Source of the DNA: Cytophagaceae bacterium
GTDB taxonomy: Bacteria; Bacteroidota; Bacteroidia; Cytophagales; Spirosomataceae
DNA length: 64,000 nucleotides
NCBI GenBank assembly: GCA_017984215.1
Contig: JAGOAA010000001.1
Location: forward strand, 1-64,000
Direction: 5' to 3'
Below, piece by piece: positions 1-8,842 of this stretch (position 1 is its first letter; each line of letters begins with the position of its first letter). The notes beneath the pieces were generated by a model. The model was given only the letters and a program-made list of their open reading frames with translations, searched no databases and had not been told where the DNA came from. The position numbers and the translations under genes were made by a program.

Positions 1-94
1 CGCTTGGAATAATTTTAGAATAAGCCAGAATGGATAATGCAACAGCAATTGCGATTCTGACGATACGGTCCATTTTACCTACGTTCTTTTTCAT
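1..94 (-). CDS. DUF2892 (YgaP-like) membrane protein, partial
   Basis: Only the first 31 codons lie in the window; the gene continues past the left edge. The visible protein starts MKKNVGKMDRIVRIAIAVAL and runs into a hydrophobic helix. A short Met-Lys-Lys-Asn leader, a basic-amphipathic stretch and then a membrane helix is the usual start of DUF2892 small inner-membrane proteins. The start codon lies 18 nt after the ccoP stop, so it is probably the last visible gene of the cbb3 oxidase operon. Its role is unknown. The family call rests on the N-terminus alone. Confidence 0.6.
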   Translation of the reverse strand, partial: MKKNVGKMDRIVRIAIAVALSILAYSKIIPS

Positions 95-112
95 ACGTTT
101 ATTGATTAAGGT

Positions 113-850
113 TTATTTAATTTCTTCTCCTTGAGGTTCTTTAGCCCCTGGAGGATTTGATCCTTGTAAGGTTAAGATAAAGGAAGCGACCTTTTGAACT
201 TGTAAGGGATTCAGTGTTTTCTCCCATGCAATCATCCCTTTTTCGGGAATACCATGCGTGATGGTCTTGAACAAATCCTTGATACCACCACCATGAATCC
301 AAAATTTATCAGTCAAGTTGGGCCCTACACCACCCTGTCCCTTATCTCCATGACAAGCTACGCAATTTGTTGTATAAATTTGAGACCCTTCGGTTAAATC
401 TTTGACCGCGGTAGATACGGTTACATTATCTTCATTGACGGAATTGGCAAATTGTTTCATGTAAGCCTCACGCGCTTTTTCTGCTGCAGCAACTTCTGTA
501 TTGTATTCCGCCTCTTGAATATTACCATCCTGATAAACATGGTAATAGGCGCCGTAAATTAAGCCAAAAATGATGGTCGAATAAAACAAATACATAAACC
601 AAGGTGGCGTCGGATTATCTAATTCCGCAATACCATCATAAGTATGCTCCATGAGTAATTCACGTTCTTGCTCCAACGGTCTCAAGCCCTTGAATTTTTC
701 CCACCAAGACAATTCTGCCTCAACTGGCATTTTGGTGTTCTTGGTAAGTTTTTTCAAAGCTGAATTAAGTTGTAACGTGACAACCAAAATGATGATTCCT
801 GTCAAGAAGATCAAGCTAATCAGCCATATTTCTATAAATGTTAAAGCCAT
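113..850 (-). CDS. ccoP: cbb3-type cytochrome c oxidase subunit III (CcoP)
   Basis: Membrane-anchored c-type cytochrome that feeds electrons to the cbb3 terminal oxidase. The 245-residue protein has a membrane helix near residues 8-28, a second near 85-105, and one C-terminal cytochrome c domain with the heme motif CVACH at about residues 163-167. A likely axial Met lies in GMIAW near residue 206. Proteobacterial CcoP usually has two heme c sites. This one has one, as is common in Bacteroidota, where the first heme domain is missing. It lies downstream of ccoQ with a 34-nt gap, in the order NO-Q-P. Confidence 0.96.
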   Translation of the reverse strand: MALTFIEIWLISLIFLTGIIILVVTLQLNSALKKLTKNTKMPVEAELSWWEKFKGLRPLEQERELLMEHTYDGIAELDNPTPPWFMYLFYSTIIFGLIYGAYYHVYQDGNIQEAEYNTEVAAAEKAREAYMKQFANSVNEDNVTVSTAVKDLTEGSQIYTTNCVACHGDKGQGGVGPNLTDKFWIHGGGIKDLFKTITHGIPEKGMIAWEKTLNPLQVQKVASFILTLQGSNPPGAKEPQGEEIK

Positions 851-884
851 AATATTCGATTTTAAAGTCTATTGTTCGATTTCT

Positions 885-1043
885 TTATTTTTCAAATGGC
901 AGATTTTTCATGCGATCGACATGTTTCCGGTCCATCCAAAACATGTAAATTCCTACGGCTGTGAAAAATGCCATAAATGTTATTAGCGAAAATATCATGT
1001 AGGAGTCTGCTCCTGGGATATTGGATATAAATTGCTTGAACAT
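885..1043 (-). CDS. ccoQ: CcoQ/FixQ-like small oxidase subunit
   Basis: A 52-residue protein starting MFKQFISNIPGADSYMIFSL. It has one membrane helix near residues 14-35 and a short basic tail ending LPFEK. Position between ccoNO and ccoP, size and single-helix topology match the CcoQ/FixQ subunit, which stabilises the cbb3 complex without binding a cofactor. It starts 4 nt after the ccoNO stop codon, so the two are very probably translated together. Sequence conservation in this family is weak, so the call rests largely on position. Confidence 0.85.
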   Translation of the reverse strand: MFKQFISNIPGADSYMIFSLITFMAFFTAVGIYMFWMDRKHVDRMKNLPFEK

Positions 1044-1047
1044 AGAT

Positions 1048-3171
1048 TTATTTTTTAGCGATGTCAGTTCCTAAGCGTTGTAAGTATGCAATCAAAGCGA
1101 TGATTTCTTTGTCGGCACTTACCTTGATTTTTTCTTCTGCCAAACGGGCTTGAATTTCTTTTGATTGCTTAGTTAAATCTGCCACAGCATTTTTAATTTG
1201 TGCATCATCATAAGGAACGCCCAATTTCTTCATGGCATTCAATTTGTCTTGCGTTTGGGACGTATTTAAGCTTTGCTCATACAATACGCCATACGCTGGC
1301 ATAATGGATCCTGGTGACATCGATTGCGGTTCACGCATGTGGTGATAATGCCATGAGTCTGGATATTTACCCCCTTCACGATGCAAATCTGGTCCCGTAC
1401 GTTTTGATCCCCATAAGAATGGATGATCATATACGAATTCACCTGATTTAGAGAACTCACCATATCGTTCGGTTTCTGAACGGAATGGACGAACCAATTG
1501 TGAGTGACATCCCACGCAACCCTCGCGGATGTAAATATCACGTCCCTCTAATTCCAAGGATGTGTAGGGTTGTACTGCCTCGATCGTTGGTACATTGGAT
1601 TTTACCATGAATGTTGGGATTAATTCCACCAATGAGCCTACTAAAATCATAATCAAGGAAGCAACTAATAATTGAATGGGCTTGCGTTCAATCCAGCGAT
1701 GCCAGTGTGCGCCTGCTTCAGGTTGCTCATCTACTGCTAAAGGTGCCGCTTCTGCTGCCTCATTAGCTAATAATGATCCCTGTGCCATGGTTTTGAATAA
1801 GTTGACCGCCATGATGATGGCCCCAACTAAATACAAGGTTCCACCTACAGCACGCATCATGTGCATCGGTAATACTTGTAACGTGGTATCTAAGAAGTTG
1901 CCATATTGTAATGTACCTTCAGTTGTAAATTGTTTCCACATCATCCCTTGGGTAAAACCCGAGATATACATCGGAATGGCATACAAGGCAATACCAATCG
2001 TTCCAATCCAGAAGTGAGTTTTGATTAATTTCTCCGAGTATAATGTCGTTTGGAAAATACGAGGAACCAACCAATATAACATGGCAAAGGTTAAGAAACC
2101 GTTCCAACCTAATGCGCCCACGTGCACGTGTGCTACGATCCAGTCGGTAAAGTGTGCTATCGCATTGATGTTTTTCAAACTCAACATGGGTCCTTCAAAA
2201 GTCGCCATACCATAACTAGTAATACCTACGACCATGAATTTTAATATGGTATTTTCACGTACTTGATCCCAAGCTCCACGCAAGGTCAATAGACCGTTAA
2301 TCATTCCACCCCAAGAGGGTGCGATTAACATGATCGAAAATACTACACCGAGCGACTGTGCCCAATCTGGTAAACTGGAATACAACAAGTGGTGAGGTCC
2401 CGCCCAAATGTAGATAAAGATTAATGCCCAAAAGTGTAGGATTGATAAGCGATAAGAATAAACTGGACGATTCGCCATTTTTGGTAAGAAGTAATACATC
2501 AATCCTAAAAAAGGTGTAGTCAAGAAAAAGGCAACCGCATTATGGCCATACCACCATTGAATCAAAGCATCCTGTACGCCTGCATATACATAGTACGATT
2601 TAAATGCCGAAATAGGTAATTGCATTGAGTTTGTCAAGTGCAATACGGCAACCGTGATAAAGGTTGCGATATAAAACCAAATGGCCACATATAAATGACG
2701 CTCTCTTCGTTTAAAGATGGTTCCAAACATATTCACACCAAACGTTACCCAAATCAAGGTAATCGCGATGTCTATCGGCCATTCTAATTCTGCATATTCA
2801 TGGGACGTTGTAATCCCTAACGGCAATGTGATGGCTGCGGAGACAATGATTAATTGCCAACCCCAGAAATGAAGATTGGATAAGAAATCACTAAACATAC
2901 GTGCTTTCAATAAACGCTGCAACGAGTAGTAAACTCCAGCAAATATGGCATTCCCTACAAAGGCGAAAATTACCGCATTCGTATGTAAAGGACGAATACG
3001 ACCAAATGAGCCATATTGTGTGATGTTTGCCGCGGGTTCAAATAGTTGGGTGGCAATAATGACGCCCACCAACATACCTACAATCCCCCAGATGATCGTA
3101 GCAATGGCAAAGTTTCGAACCGTCTTATTATCATAAGAAAACTGTTCTAACGTGGTAGATTTTGTGCTCAT
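1048..3171 (-). CDS. ccoN: Fused cbb3 oxidase subunits I and II (CcoN-CcoO)
   Basis: A 707-residue fusion. Residues 1 to about 465 form the multi-helix heme-copper oxidase subunit I, with conserved His-rich stretches such as HNAVAFF and HVHVGALGWNGF that carry heme and Cu-B ligands. After a linker and one more membrane helix (about residues 497-520) comes a monoheme cytochrome c domain of the CcoO type, with heme motif EGCVGCHSQLVRPFRSE at about 550-566. The enzyme reduces O2 to water at low oxygen. In most proteobacteria CcoN and CcoO are separate; the fusion is typical of Bacteroidota. It starts 6 nt downstream of ccoS. Confidence 0.97.
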   Translation of the reverse strand: MSTKSTTLEQFSYDNKTVRNFAIATIIWGIVGMLVGVIIATQLFEPAANITQYGSFGRIRPLHTNAVIFAFVGNAIFAGVYYSLQRLLKARMFSDFLSNLHFWGWQLIIVSAAITLPLGITTSHEYAELEWPIDIAITLIWVTFGVNMFGTIFKRRERHLYVAIWFYIATFITVAVLHLTNSMQLPISAFKSYYVYAGVQDALIQWWYGHNAVAFFLTTPFLGLMYYFLPKMANRPVYSYRLSILHFWALIFIYIWAGPHHLLYSSLPDWAQSLGVVFSIMLIAPSWGGMINGLLTLRGAWDQVRENTILKFMVVGITSYGMATFEGPMLSLKNINAIAHFTDWIVAHVHVGALGWNGFLTFAMLYWLVPRIFQTTLYSEKLIKTHFWIGTIGIALYAIPMYISGFTQGMMWKQFTTEGTLQYGNFLDTTLQVLPMHMMRAVGGTLYLVGAIIMAVNLFKTMAQGSLLANEAAEAAPLAVDEQPEAGAHWHRWIERKPIQLLVASLIMILVGSLVELIPTFMVKSNVPTIEAVQPYTSLELEGRDIYIREGCVGCHSQLVRPFRSETERYGEFSKSGEFVYDHPFLWGSKRTGPDLHREGGKYPDSWHYHHMREPQSMSPGSIMPAYGVLYEQSLNTSQTQDKLNAMKKLGVPYDDAQIKNAVADLTKQSKEIQARLAEEKIKVSADKEIIALIAYLQRLGTDIAKK

Positions 3172-3177
3172 AAGCGT

Positions 3178-3336
3178 TTATTTGTTGTTTTTGTACTCTT
3201 TTTCTTCTAATAAAATCCGCATACTTGGTGTGATTAAATCATCTTGTTGGCCTGTTTTGATGGACCATATAAATGCAATCAAAAATCCAACAGCCATCAG
3301 TAAACTCAATCCAATCATGAAATACATAATTTCCAT
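3178..3336 (-). CDS. ccoS: cbb3 oxidase maturation protein CcoS
   Basis: A 52-residue protein starting MEIMYFMIGLSLLMAVGFL, with a single N-terminal membrane helix and a charged tail containing GQQDDLITPSMRILLEE. The helix followed by a cytosolic tail with a QxDD-type motif is the CcoS/FixS signature. CcoS is needed to insert cofactors into the cbb3 oxidase. It sits between ccoI and ccoNO, the usual maturation-to-structural junction. Confidence 0.92.
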   Translation of the reverse strand: MEIMYFMIGLSLLMAVGFLIAFIWSIKTGQQDDLITPSMRILLEEKEYKNNK

Positions 3337-3392
3337 AGATGCCTTATTTAGCTTGTCAAAATTCCATGAATTGGCTGAATTAAATAATGACC

Positions 3393-5849
3393 TTAGTCAC
3401 CTTTTCGGGTCGCCAAATATGATTTTAAACCTCCGCCTTTCATATTCATACCTACGTTGGCTATTACGAGCATACTTAATGAGTTGACGGGCATTAGGAT
3501 GGCCGCGATCAAAGGTGAAAGCGTCCCTTGGATAGCATAACTCAAACCAAAAAGATTGTATACCAATGAGAGGGCAAAACTTAATTTGATAAGCTGAAGT
3601 CCAAATTTTGCGAACTTTAGAAATACGGGTAAATGAACAAGTTGCTTCCCTTGTAATATGGCATCACTCGATGGCGTAAAATGTAGATGATCTTCCGAAA
3701 TGGCGATACCCACATGTGCTTGCTTAAGTGCCCCTGCATCATTCAATCCATCTCCCACCATGGCCACTTTCTTACCCGATGCTTGTAATTGTTGAATGAA
3801 ATTCATTTTATCCAATGGGCTACATTCAAATTGATAATGTGATTCCTCTGGAAACCAATCCAACAAAGTCCCTGCGTGACTTTTCTTATCACCCGAAAGT
3901 AGATAAACCTCATAATTTGACTGCAATGCGTGAATCATGTATTCGATTCCTGCTCTGTTTTGCCAAGGAAACTCGATATAGCCGACGGGCTCCTCCCCGA
4001 TTCGGATAAATAATTGACTTTCTGAACGAATAAAATCTTGTTGTTTTTCGAGTGTATGACCCGTGAATCGTGCATGACCTACTCGAAAAGTAATATCTTC
4101 TTGTATCGCCTCGATTCCTTTTCCCGTAATTTCATGAATCGAATTCAATTGTTCCAGGACCTCAAGCTTTTGAGTGCGGTAATACTGTGTCAACTGCCTT
4201 GATAAAGGGTGCGTCGACTGATTAACCATCGTATAGATTACACGTTCCTCCCAGAGGCTTAATTCACGAACGAAGCGGAATTTGGGTAGTTCATCTTGAT
4301 GCAGGGTCAATGTGCCTGTTTTGTCAAAAACGATGGTGTCAACTTGTGACATGCGTTCAAAAGCTTGGATATCCTTGATGAAGAAGTTGAATTTTGCCAT
4401 CCAACGGATTCCATGCCCTAAAGCAAATGGGTATGAAATGGCTAATGCACATGGACAAGCGATAACTAATACACTGACGACAGCATTTTGCCATTTGTTG
4501 GGATCATGTTGGAACCAATAAATTCCCACTACAGCAGCTAGACTTAACAAAACGACGGTGAAATAGGCCCCGACTGTATTTGCAAAATTTTCCCAATTCT
4601 CCGTTTTGTGGTTGGGATCTTTAAAGGCTTGTTGTTCCCATAATTGCGTTAAATGGCTTTGATTTAACGCTTTTTTTATTTCAATTTCAATAAGTTCACC
4701 ATTGTGCCTGCCACCTGCATACATCGAATTACCAGGTTCTAACGTGATGTATTCACTTTCTCCCGTAACAAAGCTGTAATCCATTTGACTCTTACCTTTT
4801 AGTAAGATCGCATCCGCTGGGATGATTTCTTGATTACGAATAATTAAGCGGTCTCCTACTTCTATTTCTTCCAATGGACAGGTTTGCTCCTTTCCTTGAA
4901 TTAGTTTACTGATGACTAAAGGAAAATAGGCTTTGTAATTTCGTTCAAACGATAAAAAATCAAAGGATTTTTGCTGGAACCATTTACCGATTAACAGAAA
5001 AAACAGTAAACCTGAAACAGAATCAATATATCCCGCACCCGTATGTGAGAATACCTCGTAAACGCTTCGTAAATACCCAACCAATATGCCGAGTAAAATA
5101 GGTAACTCAATGGTTAGCTTTCTTAATTTGATGTGCGACCAGACATTGGAGAAATAATCCGAACCTGAATAAAATACAGCAATACTTCCTAGAGCAATAT
5201 TGATGTAACCAAACAAGCTTTTTAAACTCCCAGCTTCGATTCCCAAATATTCAGGAAAGCTAAATAACATAGCATTCCCTGCACAAAATCCCGCGATGCC
5301 CAACTTTAGAAACAGTTGATTTTGTTGGCTAGTTCGCTTCTTTTGTTGGGCCTTCTCTTCCCCTGAATCAATCAAGGGTTCATAGCCCAAACGAGCCAAT
5401 AGGCCAGCTAAATGGCCTAAATCGATTTGGTCTTCTGTGAACCAAACGGTTAATTCCTTCTTGCCGAAATTCAAATTAGATTTCACAACAGCAGGCTCGA
5501 TCCGCGCTAAATTTTCCAATAAATACAGGCAAGACCGACAATGGATGGCTGGTAAATGAAAATGTACTTTGGAAACTCCTTTTGACGAAAAACTGATTAG
5601 TTGGTCTCGGAAGTGTGGATGATTTAAAAAGTCGAAATTTTGGGCAGATGGCGATTTGCCTGGATTAATGTCGCATGTATAATAATCACCTAAAGCATTA
5701 TCAGAAAGTAGTTTGTACACTTGTTCGCAACCATGACAACAAAATGATTTCTCATCATATCTAATTATCTCCTCCTCACAAGTTTCTCCACAATGGAAGC
5801 ACTTTGTCTCAGTATTAATTATCGGTTCTTTTACGTCAATCATCTTCAT
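3393..5849 (-). CDS. ccoI: CcoI-type heavy-metal P1B ATPase (copper supply to cbb3 oxidase)
   Basis: An 818-residue copper-type P-ATPase. In order it has an N-terminal Cys-rich segment (CFHCGETC near residue 17, CCHGCEQVYKLL near 37), a heavy-metal-associated domain with HCRSCLYLLENL, membrane helices, the actuator motif TGES, the ion-site CPCALAISYPF at about residue 465, the phosphorylation motif DKTGTLT at about 506 and the hinge GDGLNDAGAL. The Cys-rich extension and adjacency to ccoS/ccoNO distinguish CcoI/FixI from general copper exporters. It is the first gene of the minus-strand oxidase operon. An FNR-like palindrome (5915-5928) lies 66 nt upstream of its start. Confidence 0.95.
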   Translation of the reverse strand: MKMIDVKEPIINTETKCFHCGETCEEEIIRYDEKSFCCHGCEQVYKLLSDNALGDYYTCDINPGKSPSAQNFDFLNHPHFRDQLISFSSKGVSKVHFHLPAIHCRSCLYLLENLARIEPAVVKSNLNFGKKELTVWFTEDQIDLGHLAGLLARLGYEPLIDSGEEKAQQKKRTSQQNQLFLKLGIAGFCAGNAMLFSFPEYLGIEAGSLKSLFGYINIALGSIAVFYSGSDYFSNVWSHIKLRKLTIELPILLGILVGYLRSVYEVFSHTGAGYIDSVSGLLFFLLIGKWFQQKSFDFLSFERNYKAYFPLVISKLIQGKEQTCPLEEIEVGDRLIIRNQEIIPADAILLKGKSQMDYSFVTGESEYITLEPGNSMYAGGRHNGELIEIEIKKALNQSHLTQLWEQQAFKDPNHKTENWENFANTVGAYFTVVLLSLAAVVGIYWFQHDPNKWQNAVVSVLVIACPCALAISYPFALGHGIRWMAKFNFFIKDIQAFERMSQVDTIVFDKTGTLTLHQDELPKFRFVRELSLWEERVIYTMVNQSTHPLSRQLTQYYRTQKLEVLEQLNSIHEITGKGIEAIQEDITFRVGHARFTGHTLEKQQDFIRSESQLFIRIGEEPVGYIEFPWQNRAGIEYMIHALQSNYEVYLLSGDKKSHAGTLLDWFPEESHYQFECSPLDKMNFIQQLQASGKKVAMVGDGLNDAGALKQAHVGIAISEDHLHFTPSSDAILQGKQLVHLPVFLKFAKFGLQLIKLSFALSLVYNLFGLSYAIQGTLSPLIAAILMPVNSLSMLVIANVGMNMKGGGLKSYLATRKGD

Positions 5850-5914
5850 GCGGTATTAAGAACAAAGTTGCTTAATACTGATTTGTGAAGATGTGACAAA
5901 TCGCACGTTATAAA

Positions 5915-5928
5915 CTGATGATTATCAT
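5915..5928. promoter_or_regulatory. FNR/CRP-family operator-like palindrome
   Basis: The 14-mer CTGATGATTATCAT matches the FNR consensus TTGAT-N4-ATCAA at all eight core positions (TGAT/ATCA); only the outermost base of each half differs. It lies in the 129-nt divergent spacer between ccoI and the small cNMP-fold protein. This is where an oxygen-responsive regulator would be expected for a cbb3 operon. Function is inferred from motif and position only. Confidence 0.5.
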
Positions 5929-5978
5929 AATTCTTGCCAAGTATTGCTGTTACTTTTGAGCTGTCAAAATGACGAGGC

Positions 5979-6362
5979 ATGGAACAAATGTTGGAAACAG
6001 GAAAAAAGGTATTGGCGAGTGGTATCGAGATTAACTATCTCGCTGATGAATTTTTGTTCCGACAAGGCCAGAAAGCTGAATTCGTTTTTTACTTACAATG
6101 TGGTTCTATTTTACTTGAATGGCCGAATGAAAATAAGCGCTTGGTTATAAATAACAAGCCTATTTTCATTGGCATTGATGAAGCATTACAGGGTGGAAAA
6201 TATGCATGTACGGCAATGACAACCGAGAAATCAGAATTTCTTGTCTTTGACAGAGCTTATTTTAGTCAATTGATTACAGAATTTGATCATGCAAAAGATT
6301 ATATCGAATCGATGATGTTGGAGTTTACGAGCCAACTCGATTTGCAGACGATCAAAGTTTAG
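5979..6362 (+). CDS. Small Crp/Fnr-like cyclic-nucleotide-binding-fold protein without HTH
   Basis: A 127-residue protein. Residues of about 20-100 resemble the beta-roll of the Crp/Fnr sensor domain (FLFRQGQKAEFVFYLQCGS, then a strand ending SEFLVFDRAYFSQLI), followed by a C-helix near 103-120. It stops there. The usual helix-turn-helix of about 70-80 residues is absent, and only about 60 nt separate it from the next gene, with no HTH-coding frame in them. The phosphate-binding Arg motif of true cAMP-binding CRPs is not visible. It is transcribed divergently from ccoI, so a role in oxidase regulation is plausible but unproven. Confidence 0.75.
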   Translation: MEQMLETGKKVLASGIEINYLADEFLFRQGQKAEFVFYLQCGSILLEWPNENKRLVINNKPIFIGIDEALQGGKYACTAMTTEKSEFLVFDRAYFSQLITEFDHAKDYIESMMLEFTSQLDLQTIKV

Positions 6363-6389
6363 ATATAGAGTGGTAAGTTAAATGGGTAT

Positions 6390-6424
6390 AAGCACCTGCT
6401 GGATTTTGTCTGGCAGGGCTTTTT
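6390..6424 (+). terminator. Rho-independent terminator after the cNMP-fold gene
   Basis: Stem AAGC-(A bulge)-CCTGC pairs with GCAGG-GCTT and is followed by TTTT. It starts 28 nt after the stop at 6362, and its tail runs into the stop codon of the convergent SDR gene. Confidence 0.7.
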
Positions 6425-7229
6425 ATGTTAGGGGACTATCTTTTTCCTTTTTAAGCGTATTGTAGACTAATTTATCCATAAAACTGTTCAACCATTTGTT
6501 TAAAAACACAGTCAATTTGCCTTGAAAAGTTAAGACTAATGTTTTCTTTTTTGCTTCGTATGCTTTGCGGATTTCGGAGGCTACTTCTTCTGCAGTCATC
6601 ATTTTTTCTTCTTCTCGCATGCTTTCGCCTGATATACTTCCATCGGAAGTTAAAGATGCATTTCGAATATTTGAAGCTGTAAATCCAGGACATGCCGTTA
6701 GTACATGCACACCTGTTCCAATTAATTCAGTACGCAATGCCTCAAGGAAGCCATTCATGGCAAATTTTGAAGCGGAATATCCCGTTCTTACGGGTAAGCC
6801 TCGGTAACCTGCAATCGATGAAATACCAATGATTCCTCCTTTACTCTCTTTTAAATAAGGCAATGATGCATGCGTGGCATATACCATTCCCCAAAAATTA
6901 ATGTCCATGACTTGTTTGAGTACTTTCAAATCCACCGTTTCAAACATTGAACGCATGGATATACCTGCATTATTAATCAAGATATCAATTTTTCCATATC
7001 GCTGAATAACTTCTTGAACCATGGTACGGGTTTGTTCCTCCGAACTACTATCACAAACGATGGCGTGTTGATGGATGTTCGCCGCTTGTAATTCAGCCGC
7101 AGCTTCCGTTAGATTCGTTTGATTGCGGCCCGTAATGACTACAATGGCTCCTTGATTGCCAAATTCAAATGCTAAAGCTTTTCCTATTCCTGAGCTAGCG
7201 CCTGTGATGATTACAACTTGATTCTTCAT
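6423..7229 (-). CDS. Short-chain dehydrogenase/reductase, canonical active site
   Basis: NAD(P)-dependent oxidoreductase of 268 residues. The cofactor motif TGASSGIG follows directly after the start, NNAGIS lies near the middle, and the catalytic tetrad is visible as SSIAGYRG followed by YSASKFAMNGF. A long C-terminal tail with a hydrophobic patch suggests a membrane-associated subfamily. An upstream in-frame ATG at 7244 would add MKLIH. I prefer 7229 because MKNQVVIITGASSG matches the usual SDR N-terminus. Substrate cannot be told. It is convergent with the cNMP-fold gene and divergent from rlmD. Confidence 0.9.
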   Translation of the reverse strand: MKNQVVIITGASSGIGKALAFEFGNQGAIVVITGRNQTNLTEAAAELQAANIHQHAIVCDSSSEEQTRTMVQEVIQRYGKIDILINNAGISMRSMFETVDLKVLKQVMDINFWGMVYATHASLPYLKESKGGIIGISSIAGYRGLPVRTGYSASKFAMNGFLEALRTELIGTGVHVLTACPGFTASNIRNASLTSDGSISGESMREEEKMMTAEEVASEIRKAYEAKKKTLVLTFQGKLTVFLNKWLNSFMDKLVYNTLKKEKDSPLT

Positions 7230-7273
7230 GTGAATTAATTTCATCGCGAAGTTAAGGTTTTATCTTGAATTGG

Positions 7274-7303
7274 TTGGCTTGCCCACATAAAGCCGTATTT
7301 TTG
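7274..7303 (+). promoter_or_regulatory. Bacteroidota-type promoter of rlmD
   Basis: TTG at 7274-7276, 19 nt spacer, then TATTTTTG at 7296-7303, a full match to TAnnTTTG. Predicted transcription start is near 7310. The box overlaps a GTG at 7303 that could otherwise be read as the start codon, which argues for ATG 7321. Confidence 0.7.
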
Positions 7304-7320
7304 TGCACATTTTTAGCAGC

Positions 7321-8739
7321 ATGAGTAAGAAAAAAGAAAAGAAAGCCCCAGTGGTGTTGGAACAAATTGCCATTTTGGATTTTGCCGCCGAGGCAAAATG
7401 TATCGCCAAAGTGAATGATGAGGTGATTTTTGTACAAGGTGCAGTGGCTCCAGGTGATATTGCCGACTTGCGAATATTGAAATCGAAGAAAAGTTTCAAG
7501 CAAGCGCAGGCGATCAATATTCAGCCGCTTTCAAAACACCGTACAGAGGTGGCTTGTAGCCATTTTGGTATTTGTGGCGGATGTAAGTGGCAACATGTTT
7601 CTTATGAAGCACAAACGGCATTTAAGGCCCAACAAGTTAAAGATAATTTGACGCGCATTGCGAAGGTGAAATTACCTGAATTCCAACCAATTCTCGGATC
7701 TGAAGAGACTTACTACTACCGAAATAAATTGGAATTTACGTTTTCCTGTGCACGTTGGCTGACGGAAGATGAAATAGGAAAAGAAGATTTAGGATCGATG
7801 AATGCCCTCGGATTTCATGTTCCGGGTCGTTTCGATAAGATATTACCAGTGGATCACTGTTATTTGCAGCCGGATCCTTCGAATGCCATTCGTAATGGCA
7901 TACGCGATTTCGCGGATGCAAATGGCATATCTTATTACGAATTGAAAAACCAACAAGAGGGAGCCTTACGGAATTTGATCATTCGAAATACGGTTACCAA
8001 CGAATGGATGGTAACAGTCCAGTTTGCTTATGCAACGGAAGAGGAGATTAAGTTGGTCATGGAGTATTTGAAAACATCATTTCCAATGATCACTTCCTTG
8101 AATTATGTCGTGAATCAAAAAGGAAACGATACATTTCATGATTTAGAAGTTGTTTGCTACGACGGTAAGCCGTTTATGGTTGAAACCATGGAGGATTTGA
8201 AATTCCAAATTGGCCCGAAATCATTCTTTCAAACAAATGCCAAACAAGCATTAAAGCTTTACCAGTTAGTTAGAGAATACGCTGATTTACAGGGTAATGA
8301 AATCGTTTATGATTTATATACAGGTACAGGAACAATCGGTTTGTTTTTGGCCAAACACGCGACGAAAGTAGTGGGTTTGGAATATGTTGAAATGGCTGTT
8401 GAAGATGCGCGTATCAATGCGGAATTAAACGGAATCAAGAATGCAACTTTCTTTGCCGGTGACATGAAGAAGGTATTAACCGAAGAATTTATTGCCATTC
8501 ATGGTGCCCCTGATGTCATTATTACGGATCCTCCGCGTGCGGGTATGGATTTAGATGTGGTGAATCAAATTCTAGCCGTACGACCTAAGAAAATCGTTTA
8601 TGTAAGTTGCAATCCTGCGACACAAGCACGTGATTTGGCATTATTGGATGTTGCCTATGAAGTGGATGTCGTGCATCCTGTCGACATGTTCCCTCAAACA
8701 CATCATGTGGAGAATATTGTTAGACTTAAATTGAGGTAA
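7321..8739 (+). CDS. rlmD: 23S rRNA (uracil-5-)-methyltransferase, RlmD/TrmA family
   Basis: SAM-dependent RNA m5U methyltransferase of 472 residues. An N-terminal TRAM-like RNA-binding domain (about residues 10-75) is followed by the iron-sulfur Cys pattern CSHFGICGGCKWQH. The C-terminal Rossmann domain has DLYTGTGTIGLFLAK, the DPPRAGMD motif and the catalytic-Cys motif VSCNPATQARDLALL. In Bacteroidota, paralogs target different uridines (U1939 or U747 of 23S rRNA), so the exact position is not certain. Start at ATG 7321 rather than GTG 7303, which lies inside the -7 element. Confidence 0.92.
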   Translation: MSKKKEKKAPVVLEQIAILDFAAEAKCIAKVNDEVIFVQGAVAPGDIADLRILKSKKSFKQAQAINIQPLSKHRTEVACSHFGICGGCKWQHVSYEAQTAFKAQQVKDNLTRIAKVKLPEFQPILGSEETYYYRNKLEFTFSCARWLTEDEIGKEDLGSMNALGFHVPGRFDKILPVDHCYLQPDPSNAIRNGIRDFADANGISYYELKNQQEGALRNLIIRNTVTNEWMVTVQFAYATEEEIKLVMEYLKTSFPMITSLNYVVNQKGNDTFHDLEVVCYDGKPFMVETMEDLKFQIGPKSFFQTNAKQALKLYQLVREYADLQGNEIVYDLYTGTGTIGLFLAKHATKVVGLEYVEMAVEDARINAELNGIKNATFFAGDMKKVLTEEFIAIHGAPDVIITDPPRAGMDLDVVNQILAVRPKKIVYVSCNPATQARDLALLDVAYEVDVVHPVDMFPQTHHVENIVRLKLR

Positions 8740-8741
8740 GC

Positions 8742-8770
8742 TTGTAGAGACGCGATACTTCGCGTCTTTT
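8742..8770 (+). terminator. Dispersed 30-bp hairpin repeat, copy 1 (terminator of rlmD)
   Basis: Stem AGACGCGA (8748-8755) pairs with TCGCGTCT (8760-8767) across a TACT loop and is followed by TTTT. It begins 3 nt after the rlmD stop. The identical sequence of about 29 nt recurs at 37255, and a variant lies inverted at 8843-8871. Confidence 0.8.
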
Positions 8771-8817
8771 AGAATTTATACTTTATACTTTATACTTTAG
8801 ACGTTAGTCGTTAGACG
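8769..8817 (+). repeat. Degenerate heptamer array, locus A, left arm
   Basis: Seven heptamers in strict phase, all beginning TTA: one TTAGAAT, three TTATACT, then TTAGACG, its variant TTAGTCG, and TTAGACG again. It begins at the T-tail of the rlmD terminator hairpin. No reading frame or CRISPR-type spacer structure is present. Confidence 0.85.
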
Positions 8818-8842
8818 TTTGCTATGACAATTTTATTTAAAA

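Noticed and set aside
651-986. Plus-strand reading frame across ccoP and ccoQ
   Set aside because: It is antisense to two well-supported genes and matches no protein family pattern.
5979-6422. Frameshifted full-length Crp/Fnr regulator
   Set aside because: All three frames after the stop were inspected. Only about 60 nt remain before the next gene and they hold a terminator, so no HTH remnant exists.
7303-7320. GTG at 7303 as rlmD start
   Set aside because: It overlaps the -7 promoter element, and the conserved protein begins at ATG 7321.
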